Shown: positions 1-9,396, counted from the first letter of the stretch. The stretch is DNA of 64,000 bases from Capnocytophaga haemolytica (GCF_001553545.1 NZ_CP014227.1:1594501-1658500), one strand, 5' to 3'. Notes: generated by a model not told the origin, from the sequence alone. Numbers and translations: made by a program.

Positions 1-1277
1 CTACTATCGAGAATATGGGAGGCAAGCAACAAGAGCGTAGGGTAAAGGTACCTCTTTTTGTTAATAAATTAGGGGCTAATGACCAAGAACAAGTGCAGAA
101 TTCCGTACAGCGACTGGAATATAACTTCACTGATGCTCTTTATAAGCTCACGCTACACAAGCAAAAGAAAATAGCGATCTTAAAGAGTAATGGCACTCTC
201 GAAGATATTTATATGGCTGACTTTATCAAGATGGCACGTGAGTATTACTACATTGCGCCTTTCACACTTGATTCGGTAAAGACCAATGCTGAGAAGACAC
301 TTAGAGATCTTCAGGAATATAACTTATTAGTAGTGCCCAAACCCACTGAACCTTTTACTGACCCTGAAAAGCAAGTACTCGACCAATATGTGATGGGTGG
401 TGGACGCGTGTTATGGCTCATTGATAATGTAAATATCACGCTTGACGACCTCTATAAGGCTGGCGGTGCAGCCGTAGCAATGCCTGTAAATCTCAACCTT
501 ACAGATATGTTTTTTAGCTATGGGTTTAGGATTAATTACACGCTGGTAAACGACTTGTATTTCTCAGAAATTGTCATTGCTACTGGCGAAGGTTCGCAGT
601 CGCGCTATATGCCTATCCCGTGGGTGTACAACCCTTTAGTGCTTTCAAAGAATAATCACCTTATTACAAATCATTTAGATGCGGTACGTTTGCAGTTTGC
701 CAATGGGATAGATACCCTGAAGAACGATATAAAGAAAACTGTATTACTATCGAGTTCAAACTTAGCAAAGGCAGATGGCACCCCGCGTGAAATTAGCTTA
801 CGTATCAATCCTGATCAGATGGATAAAAACGCTTATAAGAAAGGCAATATACCAATGGGAGTGCTCTTAGAAGGCGAATTTACATCGGTTTATAAAGATA
901 GGGTTCGCCCTATTGACCTAAAAGAAAAGGCAGATAAGAGCCTTCCTACAAAGATGATTGTAGTTTCTGATGGTGATATTATTAAGAATGACATTAGTGG
1001 CGGTCAACCTTTAGAGCTCGGTTTTGATAAGTGGACGAGTAAGTACTACGATAATAAAGCATTTTTACAGAACGCTGTAAACTATCTCTTAGATGATACC
1101 GCCTTCTTGCAGTTGCGCAATAAGAAAGTGCAATTGGCTTTCTTGGATAAGGAAAAGGTAGTTGAGAGTAAGAAGGCTTGGCAAGTAAAAGTATTTGTTA
1201 TCCCTCTTGTCATACTTATTGTCACTGCCATAGCCCTCTTATTAGGATACAGAAAGAAGTATCGAAAGAAGTGTTGA
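1..1277 (+). CDS. gldG: GldG, gliding-motility ABC transporter substrate-binding component (5' end outside window)
   Basis: The reading frame is already open at the left edge, so this is the C-terminal part of a longer protein (GldG proteins are roughly 550 residues). GldG is the extracytoplasmic component that works with GldA (ATPase) and GldF (permease) in gliding and secretion in Flavobacteriia. Visible here are the conserved stretch around IENMGGKQQER, the DQYVMGGGRVLWLIDN segment of the GldG/ABC_transp_aux domain, and a single C-terminal membrane helix (about the last 30 residues) followed by a basic tail. A strong bidirectional terminator follows. The family assignment is by recognition of this domain order; the start cannot be seen. 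Confidence 0.85.
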   Translation, partial: TIENMGGKQQERRVKVPLFVNKLGANDQEQVQNSVQRLEYNFTDALYKLTLHKQKKIAILKSNGTLEDIYMADFIKMAREYYYIAPFTLDSVKTNAEKTLRDLQEYNLLVVPKPTEPFTDPEKQVLDQYVMGGGRVLWLIDNVNITLDDLYKAGGAAVAMPVNLNLTDMFFSYGFRINYTLVNDLYFSEIVIATGEGSQSRYMPIPWVYNPLVLSKNNHLITNHLDAVRLQFANGIDTLKNDIKKTVLLSSSNLAKADGTPREISLRINPDQMDKNAYKKGNIPMGVLLEGEFTSVYKDRVRPIDLKEKADKSLPTKMIVVSDGDIIKNDISGGQPLELGFDKWTSKYYDNKAFLQNAVNYLLDDTAFLQLRNKKVQLAFLDKEKVVESKKAWQVKVFVIPLVILIVTAIALLLGYRKKYRKKC

Positions 1278-1300
1278 TCTTTTTGATTATTACAGATAAT

Positions 1301-1334
1301 AAAGTCCCAAGAGTTTTTATGCTCTTGGGACTTT
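1301..1334. terminator. Bidirectional terminator between gldG and S46 peptidase gene
   Basis: A perfect 13-bp inverted repeat (AAAGTCCCAAGAG / CTCTTGGGACTTT) with an 8-nt loop lies between two convergent genes, with T-rich sequence on both sides. It can end transcription from gldG and from the S46 peptidase gene. Confidence 0.85.
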
Positions 1335-1365
1335 CGTTTATAAATCTATTTAATTTTACCCTGTT

Positions 1366-3504
1366 TTATTGGGCGATAGTCATCTCATCGATGATATTTT
1401 TTGCTCCTGCGTAAATGTCAATTACCCAAAGCACATAGCGGATATCGACGTTGATGGTGCGTTGTAACTTTTTGTCGAAGATTACATCGCCTGCCATTGC
1501 CTCTATATTGCCATCGAAAGCCAGCCCTATGAGCTCTCCTTTGCCGTTCATCACGGGCGAGCCTGAGTTACCTCCTGTGATGTCATTATTGGTAAGGAAG
1601 TTCAGGTGCATTGAGCCATCTTTATCTATATACCTGCCGAAATTATTACTCGAATAGAGGTCGAGCATACGCTGTGGCATATCGAATTCTGGGTCGTCCT
1701 TTTTGTATTTGGCAACCATTGTTTTGAAAGTAGTGTAGTAATTTTTGCTCACATCAGCATTTCGGCTGTCTGTCGCAAGTGGATCGACCGTTCCGTAAGT
1801 CAGTCGGAGGGTTGAATTAGCATCAGGGTAGCGTATCGCACTAATCTTTGATACTCTCATACCCTCTACGAATCGGCGGAATGCCCCTTTGTAGCTATCA
1901 TTCAAAGCTACTAACTCAGGCGATTGGTCGCGGTATTTATCCAGCAGAGAGGATGAGAGCACAAACAGTGGGTCTTTCTCCAACTCAGCAATAGAAGTGC
2001 TGGTAGTGACTAAGGCAGCGTTATCTTTGCTCTTGAAGGCGCTGCCGGCTACTGCCTCATCCACATAGCGATTGAAGTCGCCATTGTAATCCGCCTTGAT
2101 GCGCGCCACCTCATCTGCAATATGGGTGCCTTTGGTAGCATAGAGCTTCAGTGTGTTTGCCAGAATGGCTTTTTCAACCTCTATATTTATATCGTCATAC
2201 GGGGCGAGTATCTCAGCAAGTCGCTCGCGCACCATCTCTGGGCTTGCGCCTGCCTTTTCAGCAGCACGTAGCAGCATCACAGTACGGTACGGGATGATTG
2301 CCAATGCTGAGGCGCGGATGATTGAAATCAGATAGTTATCGTCAGCAGCCTTTATGTTGGTCTTTTCAAAGTAGTTTGCCATCGTATTGAGTACGTCGCC
2401 ATACTCAGCTTTGTTTTTCTTTTTATTAGCCCACTTAGCGAACTTAGCTTCAGCGGCGCGCTTGGTATCAGCTGTTTTGTACTTAGTAAGGGCATCGATC
2501 ATCCCTTGGCGGTTCTTCCAATAGTTGGCGATCTGCGAGTATTGCGAGGCATATTTAAGGCGGATGGCATCATCCTTATCCATAAACTGTTTCATAGCAT
2601 CCATAGCGGTTTTTGAACCTTCTACCCAGGCAGGATAAGCATATTTTACCTTCTGATCTACCCAATACGATGCCTCCCAACGGTTGGTCGTCCCAGGATA
2701 GCCCATAATCATTGCAAAATCTTTGTCCTTCACCCCATTGAGGCTTACCTTTAAATAGGTTTTGGCTTGCATCGGGATATTATCAGGAGCGTACTCAGCA
2801 GCTTCACCATTCTTATTTGTGTATACGCGGAAGAGGGAGAAGTCGGCAGTATGGCGTGGCCATTCCCAGTTATCGGTATCACCGCCGAATTTACCCACAC
2901 TTTCGGGGGGTGTACCCACAAGGCGCACATCTTTAAAATCTTGGTATACAAAATAGTAAAACTCATTTCCTTGGAAGAAAGAACGCACTGATACGGTGTA
3001 TTTGCCGCCGCCGTCGTTCTCCTTCTGTATTTTAGCGATTTCGCGATTCAGTGCTGCCTCTCGCTCACTCTCGCTCATAGATTTGTCCACCACCGCGAGC
3101 ATACGCTTCGTTACGTCGTCCATACGCACAAAGAAGCGCACGTACGATTCCTTTGGGTGCAATTCCTCACTGTGGTTCTTTGCCCAGAAGCCATTCTTGA
3201 GGTGATTGCTTGCAGGGGTCGATAGCTCAGCAATGTTCTCATAGCCACAGTGGTGATTGGTGAGCACTAAACCATCTTTGGAGATGATGCTCGCTGTGCA
3301 ACCTCCGTTGAATTGCACGATGGCGTCCTTCAAACTGTTGTGGTTAATGGAATAAATCTCTTCTGGGGTAAGCTGGAGCCCTAATTTTTGCATATCGCGC
3401 CCATTGAGTCGCTTGATAAACATCAAGAACCACATTCCTTCATCGGCTCTTGCTACTGGAAATAGCAGTAACAGCGCCAGTAATGTTATACTTATTCTCT
3501 TCAT
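1366..3504 (-). CDS. S46 family dipeptidyl-peptidase (DPP7-like)
   Basis: A 712-residue exported serine exopeptidase that removes N-terminal dipeptides from oligopeptides in the periplasm, feeding amino-acid metabolism of asaccharolytic or oral Bacteroidota. A signal peptide covers about residues 1-20 (ending ARA, then DEGMW, the usual mature N-terminus). The catalytic triad is readable: His85 in TNHHCGYE, Asp221 in HTADFSLFR, Ser647 in GGNSGSP. The S1-pocket position after the serine reads AFDGNIEAM, with Gly where DPP11 carries Arg, which argues for DPP7-type (hydrophobic P1) rather than DPP11 (Asp/Glu P1) specificity; that substrate call is inference. A TACCTTTG box on the minus strand (3535-3542) supports the annotated start. 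Confidence 0.9.
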   Translation of the reverse strand: MKRISITLLALLLLFPVARADEGMWFLMFIKRLNGRDMQKLGLQLTPEEIYSINHNSLKDAIVQFNGGCTASIISKDGLVLTNHHCGYENIAELSTPASNHLKNGFWAKNHSEELHPKESYVRFFVRMDDVTKRMLAVVDKSMSESEREAALNREIAKIQKENDGGGKYTVSVRSFFQGNEFYYFVYQDFKDVRLVGTPPESVGKFGGDTDNWEWPRHTADFSLFRVYTNKNGEAAEYAPDNIPMQAKTYLKVSLNGVKDKDFAMIMGYPGTTNRWEASYWVDQKVKYAYPAWVEGSKTAMDAMKQFMDKDDAIRLKYASQYSQIANYWKNRQGMIDALTKYKTADTKRAAEAKFAKWANKKKNKAEYGDVLNTMANYFEKTNIKAADDNYLISIIRASALAIIPYRTVMLLRAAEKAGASPEMVRERLAEILAPYDDINIEVEKAILANTLKLYATKGTHIADEVARIKADYNGDFNRYVDEAVAGSAFKSKDNAALVTTSTSIAELEKDPLFVLSSSLLDKYRDQSPELVALNDSYKGAFRRFVEGMRVSKISAIRYPDANSTLRLTYGTVDPLATDSRNADVSKNYYTTFKTMVAKYKKDDPEFDMPQRMLDLYSSNNFGRYIDKDGSMHLNFLTNNDITGGNSGSPVMNGKGELIGLAFDGNIEAMAGDVIFDKKLQRTINVDIRYVLWVIDIYAGAKNIIDEMTIAQ

Positions 3505-3740
3505 AAAAATTGGTATGATAAATTAATTTGACGGCAAAGGTAGTAAATAATGATGAATAGGCAATAAGTGATGCGTAATTTTTTTAGTTTTTTCTTGGTA
3601 GACACAAGTATGTTAGCTCTTAGTTGTCATCCGTAGGTTGCTTCCTAATAGCTGGCTACTGACCCCTAATCACTGACCTCTAAAAGTGCTTTTTTGGTAG
3701 CTTTTTAATTCGTTGATTATTCGATAGTTTTTCGCTAAAC

Positions 3741-3916
3741 CTAATACTAACCTAATACCAACCTAATACTATAGTAATACCTTCCTTCAGCGTTCCTTCA
3801 CTCTTCCTATACCGTTCCTATACTCTTCCTATAGAGTTCCTTCGGTTGCCACAGTGAGTACGCTCGCCAAATATTCGAGATCCACTCGAGATCCATTCGG
3901 GGCGCATCTGCGATTG
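3741..3916. repeat. 11-bp-period degenerate tandem array in divergent promoter region
   Basis: Between the divergently transcribed S46 and kdsD genes, successive 11-mers keep exact register: CTAATACTAAC, CTAATACCAAC, CTAATACTATA, GTAATACCTTC, CTTCAGCGTTC, CTTCACTCTTC, CTATACCGTTC, CTATACTCTTC, CTATAGAGTTC, CTTCGGTTGCC; after two poorly matching units, ATTCGAGATCC and ACTCGAGATCC continue in phase. Unit sequence drifts along the array while the period stays 11. A segment of about 100 bp (3681-3782) recurs inverted at about 27797-27896. No ORF covers this 673-bp gap; the remainder (3543-3680, 3917-4129) shows nothing I recognise apart from the kdsD promoter. Confidence 0.8.
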
Positions 3917-4107
3917 GTCGATGGATCCTTGTGTACAGATGTAGCCTTAATGTGAGATTAGGACATTTTGGCTTCGTTACGTCTCCGTTCGGTTGCCGTA
4001 TACTTCGTAGTCTTGTCGGTGTATCTACTTATAATATTTATCTTATTGATAATGAATTTTTAAGAAATAAAAGCTATGTTTTTTATATATTTGTTGTCCT
4101 TTTGCAC

Positions 4108-4137
4108 TTGTTTATTCATAGGAATATCGTAATTTTG
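4108..4137 (+). promoter_or_regulatory. kdsD promoter (TTG / TAATTTTG)
   Basis: TAATTTTG at 4130-4137 fits the Bacteroidota -7 element TAnnTTTG, with TTG at 4108-4110 about 19 bp upstream. It lies about 40 bp before the kdsD ATG. Confidence 0.6.
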
Positions 4138-4177
4138 CACGATTTGAAGTTTATCACCAATAAAAATACGTTTAGAA

Positions 4178-5140
4178 ATGAACCATAAAGATATTATTAC
4201 AATTGCACAGCAGACCATCGCTGAAGAGGGTAAAGCAGTGTTGGGGCTGGCTGATTATCTCACGAACGACTTTGTGCAGGCGGTGGAGCATATCCTCGCT
4301 AGCAAAGGACGCGTGGTGATTACGGGCATAGGCAAAAGTGCCATCATTGCCAACAAAATCGTGGCTACGATGAACTCCACAGGCACGCCTTCGATATTTA
4401 TGCACGCTGCCGATGCTATCCACGGCGATTTGGGTATTATCCAAGCCGACGATGTGGTGATTTGTATCTCCAAAAGCGGTAATACACCTGAGATAAAGGT
4501 GTTGGTGCCACTGCTCAAGCGTGGAGCTAACAAGCTGATTGCCATCACCTCGAATCGCAATTCGGTGTTGGCACAACAGGCAGATTGGGTGCTCTACGCT
4601 CACGTAGAAAAGGAGGCCTGTCCGAACAATCTCGCCCCGACTACCAGCACTACGGCACAACTCGTGCTGGGCGATGCGCTGGCGGTATGTCTCTTGGAAA
4701 TGAAGCACTTCGGCAAGGAAGATTTTGCCAAGTATCACCCTGGGGGGGCACTGGGCAAACGGCTGTACTTAAAGGTGTCGGACATAGTAACCCATAACCA
4801 AAAGCCTGCGGTGAGCCCTGCAACAGATGTGAAGCAAGTGATTGTGGAGATTTCGGAGAAGATGCTCGGGGCTACGGCGGTGATTGCCGAAGGTAAGATT
4901 GTAGGGGTGGTAACCGATGGCGATATTCGCCGTATGCTCAGTCGCACCGATAGCATCAGTGGCTTGACGGCAGCCGATATTATGTCGCCCAACCCTAAGA
5001 CCATCGACCTTGATGCCCTTGCCATCGACGCCTTAGAGCTGATGCAGCGCAATAAGATCACCCAGCTGTTGGTGACCGAGGGAGGCACTTATGTTGGCAT
5101 TGTGCACCTACATAACTTAGTGCAGGAAGGACTTTTATAA
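4178..5140 (+). CDS. kdsD: Arabinose-5-phosphate isomerase (SIS + 2 CBS domains)
   Basis: Interconverts D-ribulose 5-phosphate and D-arabinose 5-phosphate, the first step towards Kdo of lipopolysaccharide, in the cytoplasm. At 320 residues it has the standard KdsD/GutQ length. An N-terminal SIS domain (about residues 35-170) shows VVITGIGKSA and the phosphosugar-binding CISKSGNTPE motif; the HPGGALGKRL linker leads into two CBS domains (about 205-320). A kds-type assignment is favoured over GutQ because no sugar-alcohol genes lie nearby. The 3' end and downstream flank of this gene recur as a broken copy at 35184-35350. Confidence 0.9.
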   Translation: MNHKDIITIAQQTIAEEGKAVLGLADYLTNDFVQAVEHILASKGRVVITGIGKSAIIANKIVATMNSTGTPSIFMHAADAIHGDLGIIQADDVVICISKSGNTPEIKVLVPLLKRGANKLIAITSNRNSVLAQQADWVLYAHVEKEACPNNLAPTTSTTAQLVLGDALAVCLLEMKHFGKEDFAKYHPGGALGKRLYLKVSDIVTHNQKPAVSPATDVKQVIVEISEKMLGATAVIAEGKIVGVVTDGDIRRMLSRTDSISGLTAADIMSPNPKTIDLDALAIDALELMQRNKITQLLVTEGGTYVGIVHLHNLVQEGLL

Positions 5141-5333
5141 TGATTAATGAGCAATGAGTAGAGAGTAAATTGCTAACGCGCCTTTAACATTACTGTAATG
5201 TATGCTAAGGGTACGTTAGTCCTAAACGCTAAAAGCTATTGCCTAAAAGCTGAAACTGTAATCATTATTTTGCTTATATACAGTGGGTTATATATTTTAC
5301 AAGAACTTTTTTAGTAAAAAAGTGATGAAATAT

Positions 5334-5364
5334 TTTGTCGGGTGGAAAAATAGTAGTACTTTTG
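5334..5364 (+). promoter_or_regulatory. rpsF operon promoter
   Basis: TTTG (5334-5337) and TACTTTTG (5357-5364) with a 19-bp spacer form a near-ideal Bacteroidota promoter 33 bp upstream of rpsF. It is the only such pair between kdsD and rpsF. Confidence 0.75.
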
Positions 5365-5396
5365 CGCCCTGAAATTAATTTTTTATTTATTGAATT

Positions 5397-5738
5397 ATGA
5401 ATCAATACGAAACTGTTTTCATTTTGAATCCCGTTTTATCTGAGACCCAGATAAAGGAAGCAGTAGAAAAGTTCGAGAGTTTTCTTACTTCGAGGGGTGC
5501 AGAATTTGTAGCAAAAGAGAATTGGGGGCTAAAGAAGTTGGCTTACCCTATTCAGAACAAGAAAAGCGGATTTTATCACCTCTTTGAATTCAAAGCACCA
5601 GGTGAGATTATCGAGGCTTATGAATTGGAATTTCGCCGCGATGAGCGCGTGATGCGTTTCCTTACTGTAAAGTTGGACAAACACGCAATCGCTTGGGCTG
5701 AAAAGAGAAGAGCAAAGTTGAACACTAAAAAAGCGTAA
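5397..5738 (+). CDS. rpsF: 30S ribosomal protein S6
   Basis: Ribosomal protein S6 binds 16S rRNA as a heterodimer with S18 in the small-subunit platform. The 113-residue product has the S6 hallmarks: the [12 protein letters not shown] opening, [10 protein letters not shown] near residues 42-51, the [10 protein letters not shown] strand and [16 protein letters not shown] near the C-terminus. First gene of the rpsF-rpsR-rplI operon, with rpsR beginning 4 bases after its stop. The promoter at 5334-5364 and order S6-S18-L9 match the usual bacterial arrangement. Feedback control by the S6:S18 complex is known in other bacteria; I did not identify the motif here. Confidence 0.97.
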   Translation: MNQYETVFILNPVLSETQIKEAVEKFESFLTSRGAEFVAKENWGLKKLAYPIQNKKSGFYHLFEFKAPGEIIEAYELEFRRDERVMRFLTVKLDKHAIAWAEKRRAKLNTKKA

Positions 5739-5742
5739 GAAA

Positions 5743-6021
5743 ATGGCAGTAGAACAGAAAAAAGGAGACATTAAGTATCTTACTCCACTGAACATCGACA
5801 CATCAAAGCAAAAGAAGTATTGTCGTTTTAAAAGATCAGGCATTAAGTATATCGACTACAAGGATGCTGACTTTTTGTTGAAGTTTGTGAATGAACAAGG
5901 CAAGTTGTTACCACGTCGCCTGACTGGTACTTCGCTAAAATTCCAACGCAAAGTGGCTACTGCTGTAAAGCGTGCACGCCACTTGGCATTGATGCCTTAC
6001 GTAGCTGATTTATTAAAGTAA
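5743..6021 (+). CDS. rpsR: 30S ribosomal protein S18
   Basis: S18 is the partner of S6 in the 30S platform. The 92-residue protein is slightly longer than the common 75-80 residues because of an N-terminal tail ([19 protein letters not shown]), then the core with [16 protein letters not shown] and the conserved C-terminal [29 protein letters not shown]. It sits 4 bases after rpsF and 17 bases before rplI, so it is co-transcribed and probably translationally coupled to rpsF. Confidence 0.97.
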   Translation: MAVEQKKGDIKYLTPLNIDTSKQKKYCRFKRSGIKYIDYKDADFLLKFVNEQGKLLPRRLTGTSLKFQRKVATAVKRARHLALMPYVADLLK

Positions 6022-6038
6022 TTAAAGGAGTAGAGACT

Positions 6039-6566
6039 ATGGAAATTATATTAAAACAAGACGTACAGAACTTAGGTTTTAAAGACGATGTCGTTACAGT
6101 AAAGAACGGCTACGGTCGCAATTACTTGATTCCACAAGGGTTTGCTGTATTGGCTACTCCATCTGCAAAGAAGGTATTGGCTGAAACTTTAAAGCAACGC
6201 GCTTACAAAGAACAGCATATCATCGATGAGGCTAAGAAAACAGCGAAGTCATTGCTTTCATTGGCAGTGAAGATTGTGGCAAAGGTAGGTGCTGGCGATA
6301 AGTTGTTCGGGTCTATCAATCACGGCGACTTGGCAAGTGAGCTTTCAAAGGCAGGTCACGAGATTGATAAGAAGTTCATCAACATCCCAGGGAACACTAT
6401 TAAGCGTACAGGTAAGTATAATGCGGCAATCCGTTTGCACCGTGAAGTAGTGGTTGATTTCCCATTTGAGGTGGTTGCAGAAGCGGTAGTGGTAGAAAAA
6501 CCAGCTGTGGCAGTTCCTGAAGTGAAAGCGGAGGAAGTGGTTGCAGAAGCTACTGTAAATGAATAA
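6039..6566 (+). CDS. rplI: 50S ribosomal protein L9
   Basis: L9 binds domain V of 23S rRNA near the base of the L1 stalk. The N-terminal domain shows the L9 signature MEIILKQDVQNLGFKDD followed by VKNGYGRNYLIPQGFA (about residues 22-37), a long central helix, and the C-terminal domain with LFGSINHGDLASEL. At 175 residues it exceeds the usual 150 because of an acidic Val/Glu/Ala-rich tail after about residue 148, as often seen in Bacteroidota L9. Last gene of the operon; a clear terminator follows. Confidence 0.97.
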   Translation: MEIILKQDVQNLGFKDDVVTVKNGYGRNYLIPQGFAVLATPSAKKVLAETLKQRAYKEQHIIDEAKKTAKSLLSLAVKIVAKVGAGDKLFGSINHGDLASELSKAGHEIDKKFINIPGNTIKRTGKYNAAIRLHREVVVDFPFEVVAEAVVVEKPAVAVPEVKAEEVVAEATVNE

Positions 6567-6609
6567 TTTAGCGAGAAGTTTAAATAGTTCATATCAATTA
6601 TAATTTTTG

Positions 6610-6647
6610 TACCTACAAAGTTTTTTTAATTTTGTAGGTATTTTTTT
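6610..6647 (+). terminator. rpsF-rpsR-rplI operon terminator
   Basis: Perfect 10-bp stem TACCTACAAA / TTTGTAGGTA (6610-6619 with 6631-6640), 11-nt T-rich loop, then a run of seven T. It ends the ribosomal operon 44 bases after rplI. Confidence 0.9.
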
Positions 6648-6656
6648 GCAAAAAAA

Positions 6657-6688
6657 TTTGGTGGTGTCACAAAATTACTCTACCTTTG
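6657..6688 (+). promoter_or_regulatory. Promoter of the 892-residue protein gene
   Basis: TTTG (6657-6660), 20-bp spacer and TACCTTTG (6681-6688) lie 29 bp before the ATG at 6718. The gene is therefore transcribed independently of the ribosomal operon. Confidence 0.7.
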
Positions 6689-6717
6689 CGTAAAATTTTA
6701 ACACACCCGTAAATATT

Positions 6718-9396
6718 ATGGAGTCAAAAATAGATACAATTGGTTTATCGATCTGGGGTTATAAGCAAGGTTGTAAAGTGCTTGCTGCTCACGGGGTTGA
6801 TTTTCAGTCACAAGAAATACGAGAGCGACTAAAAGACATTAGTTCTTTTATTCGAATTCATATTCCGAGTGTGGATTTTTATACATTAGAATTTACACAG
6901 AATTACAAGATATATACACAATATCGTTCTTCACGCGACATCAATGGTCAGACGGGAGTATATATTGCTATTTCATTGTATATACCCCACGTGCTACAAT
7001 GGAGAGGAGTTAGGCAAGTGCTTAATTTGATGATGGATATGTATTTTGCAGAGCGCATCAATGCTGATACAAATGCTCCAATGCAAAGTGAGAGAGATGA
7101 TATCAGTCCGTATTACCATATCTTACGTGGCTATGAAAAGCAAATTACAGAGGATTACAGTGTAAAAAGCCCACAATCACAGCCTGTTACAATGCCTAAG
7201 TTCTTAGGTTATGAAGATGTGTATGAGGTAGATAAATACTTCAATACACCTTATCAACACGGGTTTTTAGCGGGACAGCAAATAATGTTCTTGCGCACTG
7301 ACTTTATTGAAAATCCTATTGCACATCGCATTGATTTCCCAATGTTGCAGTATCAGGAAATACAGCGTCAGAATGATACGCCAGCAAGTAATACTCAGGC
7401 TACTGAAAGATCACACTTTATAGTTACACAGTTGGGGATCAAGATCCTTGCCTTTATGAAGAATGGGCAGGATATCAGTGCAACTTATACCAATGAGTAC
7501 TTTGATGAGAATGATGAAATAGAGTTATTGCTTGAAAAATCAAAGTATTACGAGGTATTTTCTTTCCGTGACACACTTAAGAAAGGGCTTGAAAGAGGTA
7601 TTTTTAGGAAGACGTATAATAACTACACCTTTGATACTATTCCTTTTGTAGAGAAGGAGTTAAAACTATATATAAGGACACCTCAGTTGGAATACGAAAG
7701 GTATATTCCTCTTTTAGCTTTAGAAAGTAATTATTTTAAACCTAAACTTTATTCGGATAGTAGGGGGTATTATTTCCTTCTAAAAGGGGATGAAGTCCAT
7801 AGGATATTTGATTTGAGCTATAATAATATTGTTTTCAAGAGTCATATTTCTGTTGAAGATAAGGAGTTTATTTCCGTTCCTTTTCAGAGATATAACTTTA
7901 CAATTGCCTCAAATCAACTAATTACTGTTTCTTTGAGAATTAATGGGATATCATTCAGTAAAAAATTACGTAGTGATGCACCTATAGAGATTATTTTACC
8001 TGAACATCAGTATCATTTTGAATTTGAAAGTACAGATTTAAACAAGGTAGTGAGTGTTTCAGAGAGTGGTATAGTTAATTTTGATGTAGTTTCAAGAGAT
8101 ACAACCCCTCAAGAGAGTACTTATGAAACTTATACAGCCCCTAATGAAATAACCTTAGCACAGCAAGATTTAGCTTCATTTGATGATGAAGACGAGGAAT
8201 ATGAAGACGAGAAAACACCTATCATAAAGCAGTTGTGGTTTAAGATTGCCTCAGTGGCTTGCATCATATTACTATTGGTGGGCATTGGCTACTGGTTCAT
8301 ATTCCCTATGCTTAAGGACCCTGTGAAGGCTTATATTGAAATTGCCTCAGAAAGCCCAATCAAGGATATGCGTTTCCTCACAAATATTGATGAACGCACT
8401 TACGACATTGATAATTCGTATATCCGATTGAAGAACAACCTGCCTTTTGATGAAGTGAAGCTCATTGTCAATTATGATGAAGAAGGGCAAGATACAATAG
8501 CCATTGATAAAGCTCAGTTGGGCAAACTCTCTCAGATGATTGACCAAAAGACGAAGGATACACTCAAAATAGAGACTATGTCACCAGCTCGGGCATTCCT
8601 TGCTGAGGTAGGACATTGGAAGGAGACCCACTCTGATCCTAATGGGAATCTATTTTGGGCAGAAGCACAAAGAAAGCATTATCTTACGGATAAACTTCGC
8701 CCTGAGTTTGAGAAAGCTGTATGGGAAAACTTCTTAAAAGATTTTGACTATTCAGCCTTTAATAGCGAACAAGTGGACAGCCTTTTAAAACCTTATTTGA
8801 AAGGTAGTGCTACGGAGTTCAAAACCTATCAGAAGGATTTGGAGCGTATTATTGCAGACAGTAGAAGCCGTGATAACCAAACTGTTGTAGAAAATGAGGG
8901 GCCTATCAGAAGAGAACGTGTGGTAGTAGATGAACCTCGCAGAACAGAACCTAAACCCGCTGCTCCTTCACGTGTGGATAGGGTAGAGGAGACCCCTAAA
9001 AACACGGCTTCTAATAGAGCAGCCACTACTTCCTTTATCACTGATATGAAGGTTTTTAACTCATTGGCTTGCTCTGAGGATGTAGTTGATAGGGTGAAAC
9101 TCAATGCAGGTAGAATAGGAGGCTCAGATTGGGCAGTAGTTAAGAAAGAGTTCAACCAAGAAAAGAAGGAGATTGATGCGCGTATTGCTGAGTATCAGAA
9201 GTTCTTCACAGCACTCAAGCGAGGTGGCTCTATTGCTGATGTGAAGCCATTCTATTTCGGCGGACAGTCAGGGCTTATCAACTATCTGAAGAAAGGTAAT
9301 AACTTTGATGCCGTGAAAGGTAAGAACCTCAAAACCTTTGCTGAAATACGCAAGGCTTTGATTGACTCAGGTGTAGACCCTAAGAACATCCGTTAA
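6718..9396 (+). CDS. Large protein of unknown function with one central membrane helix
   Basis: I do not recognise the family. The 892-residue product has no signal peptide. Residues 1 to about 500 form a soluble, mixed alpha/beta-looking region; a strongly acidic stretch (DDEDEEYEDE, about 483-496) precedes a single hydrophobic helix (about 506-530); after it comes a second region whose middle (about 725-770) is Arg/Glu/Pro-rich and low-complexity. The last 110 residues look compact and conserved (LACSEDVVDRV to SGVDPKNIR). The topology suggests two domains on opposite sides of the inner membrane, possibly linking a cytoplasmic process to the periplasm; this is inference. Own promoter at 6657-6688 and own terminator at 9421-9452. 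Confidence 0.6.
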   Translation: MESKIDTIGLSIWGYKQGCKVLAAHGVDFQSQEIRERLKDISSFIRIHIPSVDFYTLEFTQNYKIYTQYRSSRDINGQTGVYIAISLYIPHVLQWRGVRQVLNLMMDMYFAERINADTNAPMQSERDDISPYYHILRGYEKQITEDYSVKSPQSQPVTMPKFLGYEDVYEVDKYFNTPYQHGFLAGQQIMFLRTDFIENPIAHRIDFPMLQYQEIQRQNDTPASNTQATERSHFIVTQLGIKILAFMKNGQDISATYTNEYFDENDEIELLLEKSKYYEVFSFRDTLKKGLERGIFRKTYNNYTFDTIPFVEKELKLYIRTPQLEYERYIPLLALESNYFKPKLYSDSRGYYFLLKGDEVHRIFDLSYNNIVFKSHISVEDKEFISVPFQRYNFTIASNQLITVSLRINGISFSKKLRSDAPIEIILPEHQYHFEFESTDLNKVVSVSESGIVNFDVVSRDTTPQESTYETYTAPNEITLAQQDLASFDDEDEEYEDEKTPIIKQLWFKIASVACIILLLVGIGYWFIFPMLKDPVKAYIEIASESPIKDMRFLTNIDERTYDIDNSYIRLKNNLPFDEVKLIVNYDEEGQDTIAIDKAQLGKLSQMIDQKTKDTLKIETMSPARAFLAEVGHWKETHSDPNGNLFWAEAQRKHYLTDKLRPEFEKAVWENFLKDFDYSAFNSEQVDSLLKPYLKGSATEFKTYQKDLERIIADSRSRDNQTVVENEGPIRRERVVVDEPRRTEPKPAAPSRVDRVEETPKNTASNRAATTSFITDMKVFNSLACSEDVVDRVKLNAGRIGGSDWAVVKKEFNQEKKEIDARIAEYQKFFTALKRGGSIADVKPFYFGGQSGLINYLKKGNNFDAVKGKNLKTFAEIRKALIDSGVDPKNIR

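Noticed and set aside
1366..3504. DPP11 (Asp/Glu-specific) peptidase
   Set aside because: The S1 site motif reads FDGN with Gly in place of the Arg expected for DPP11.
4172..4738. Minus-strand open frame opposite kdsD
   Set aside because: It is the antisense of a conserved gene, with no promoter and no recognisable protein.
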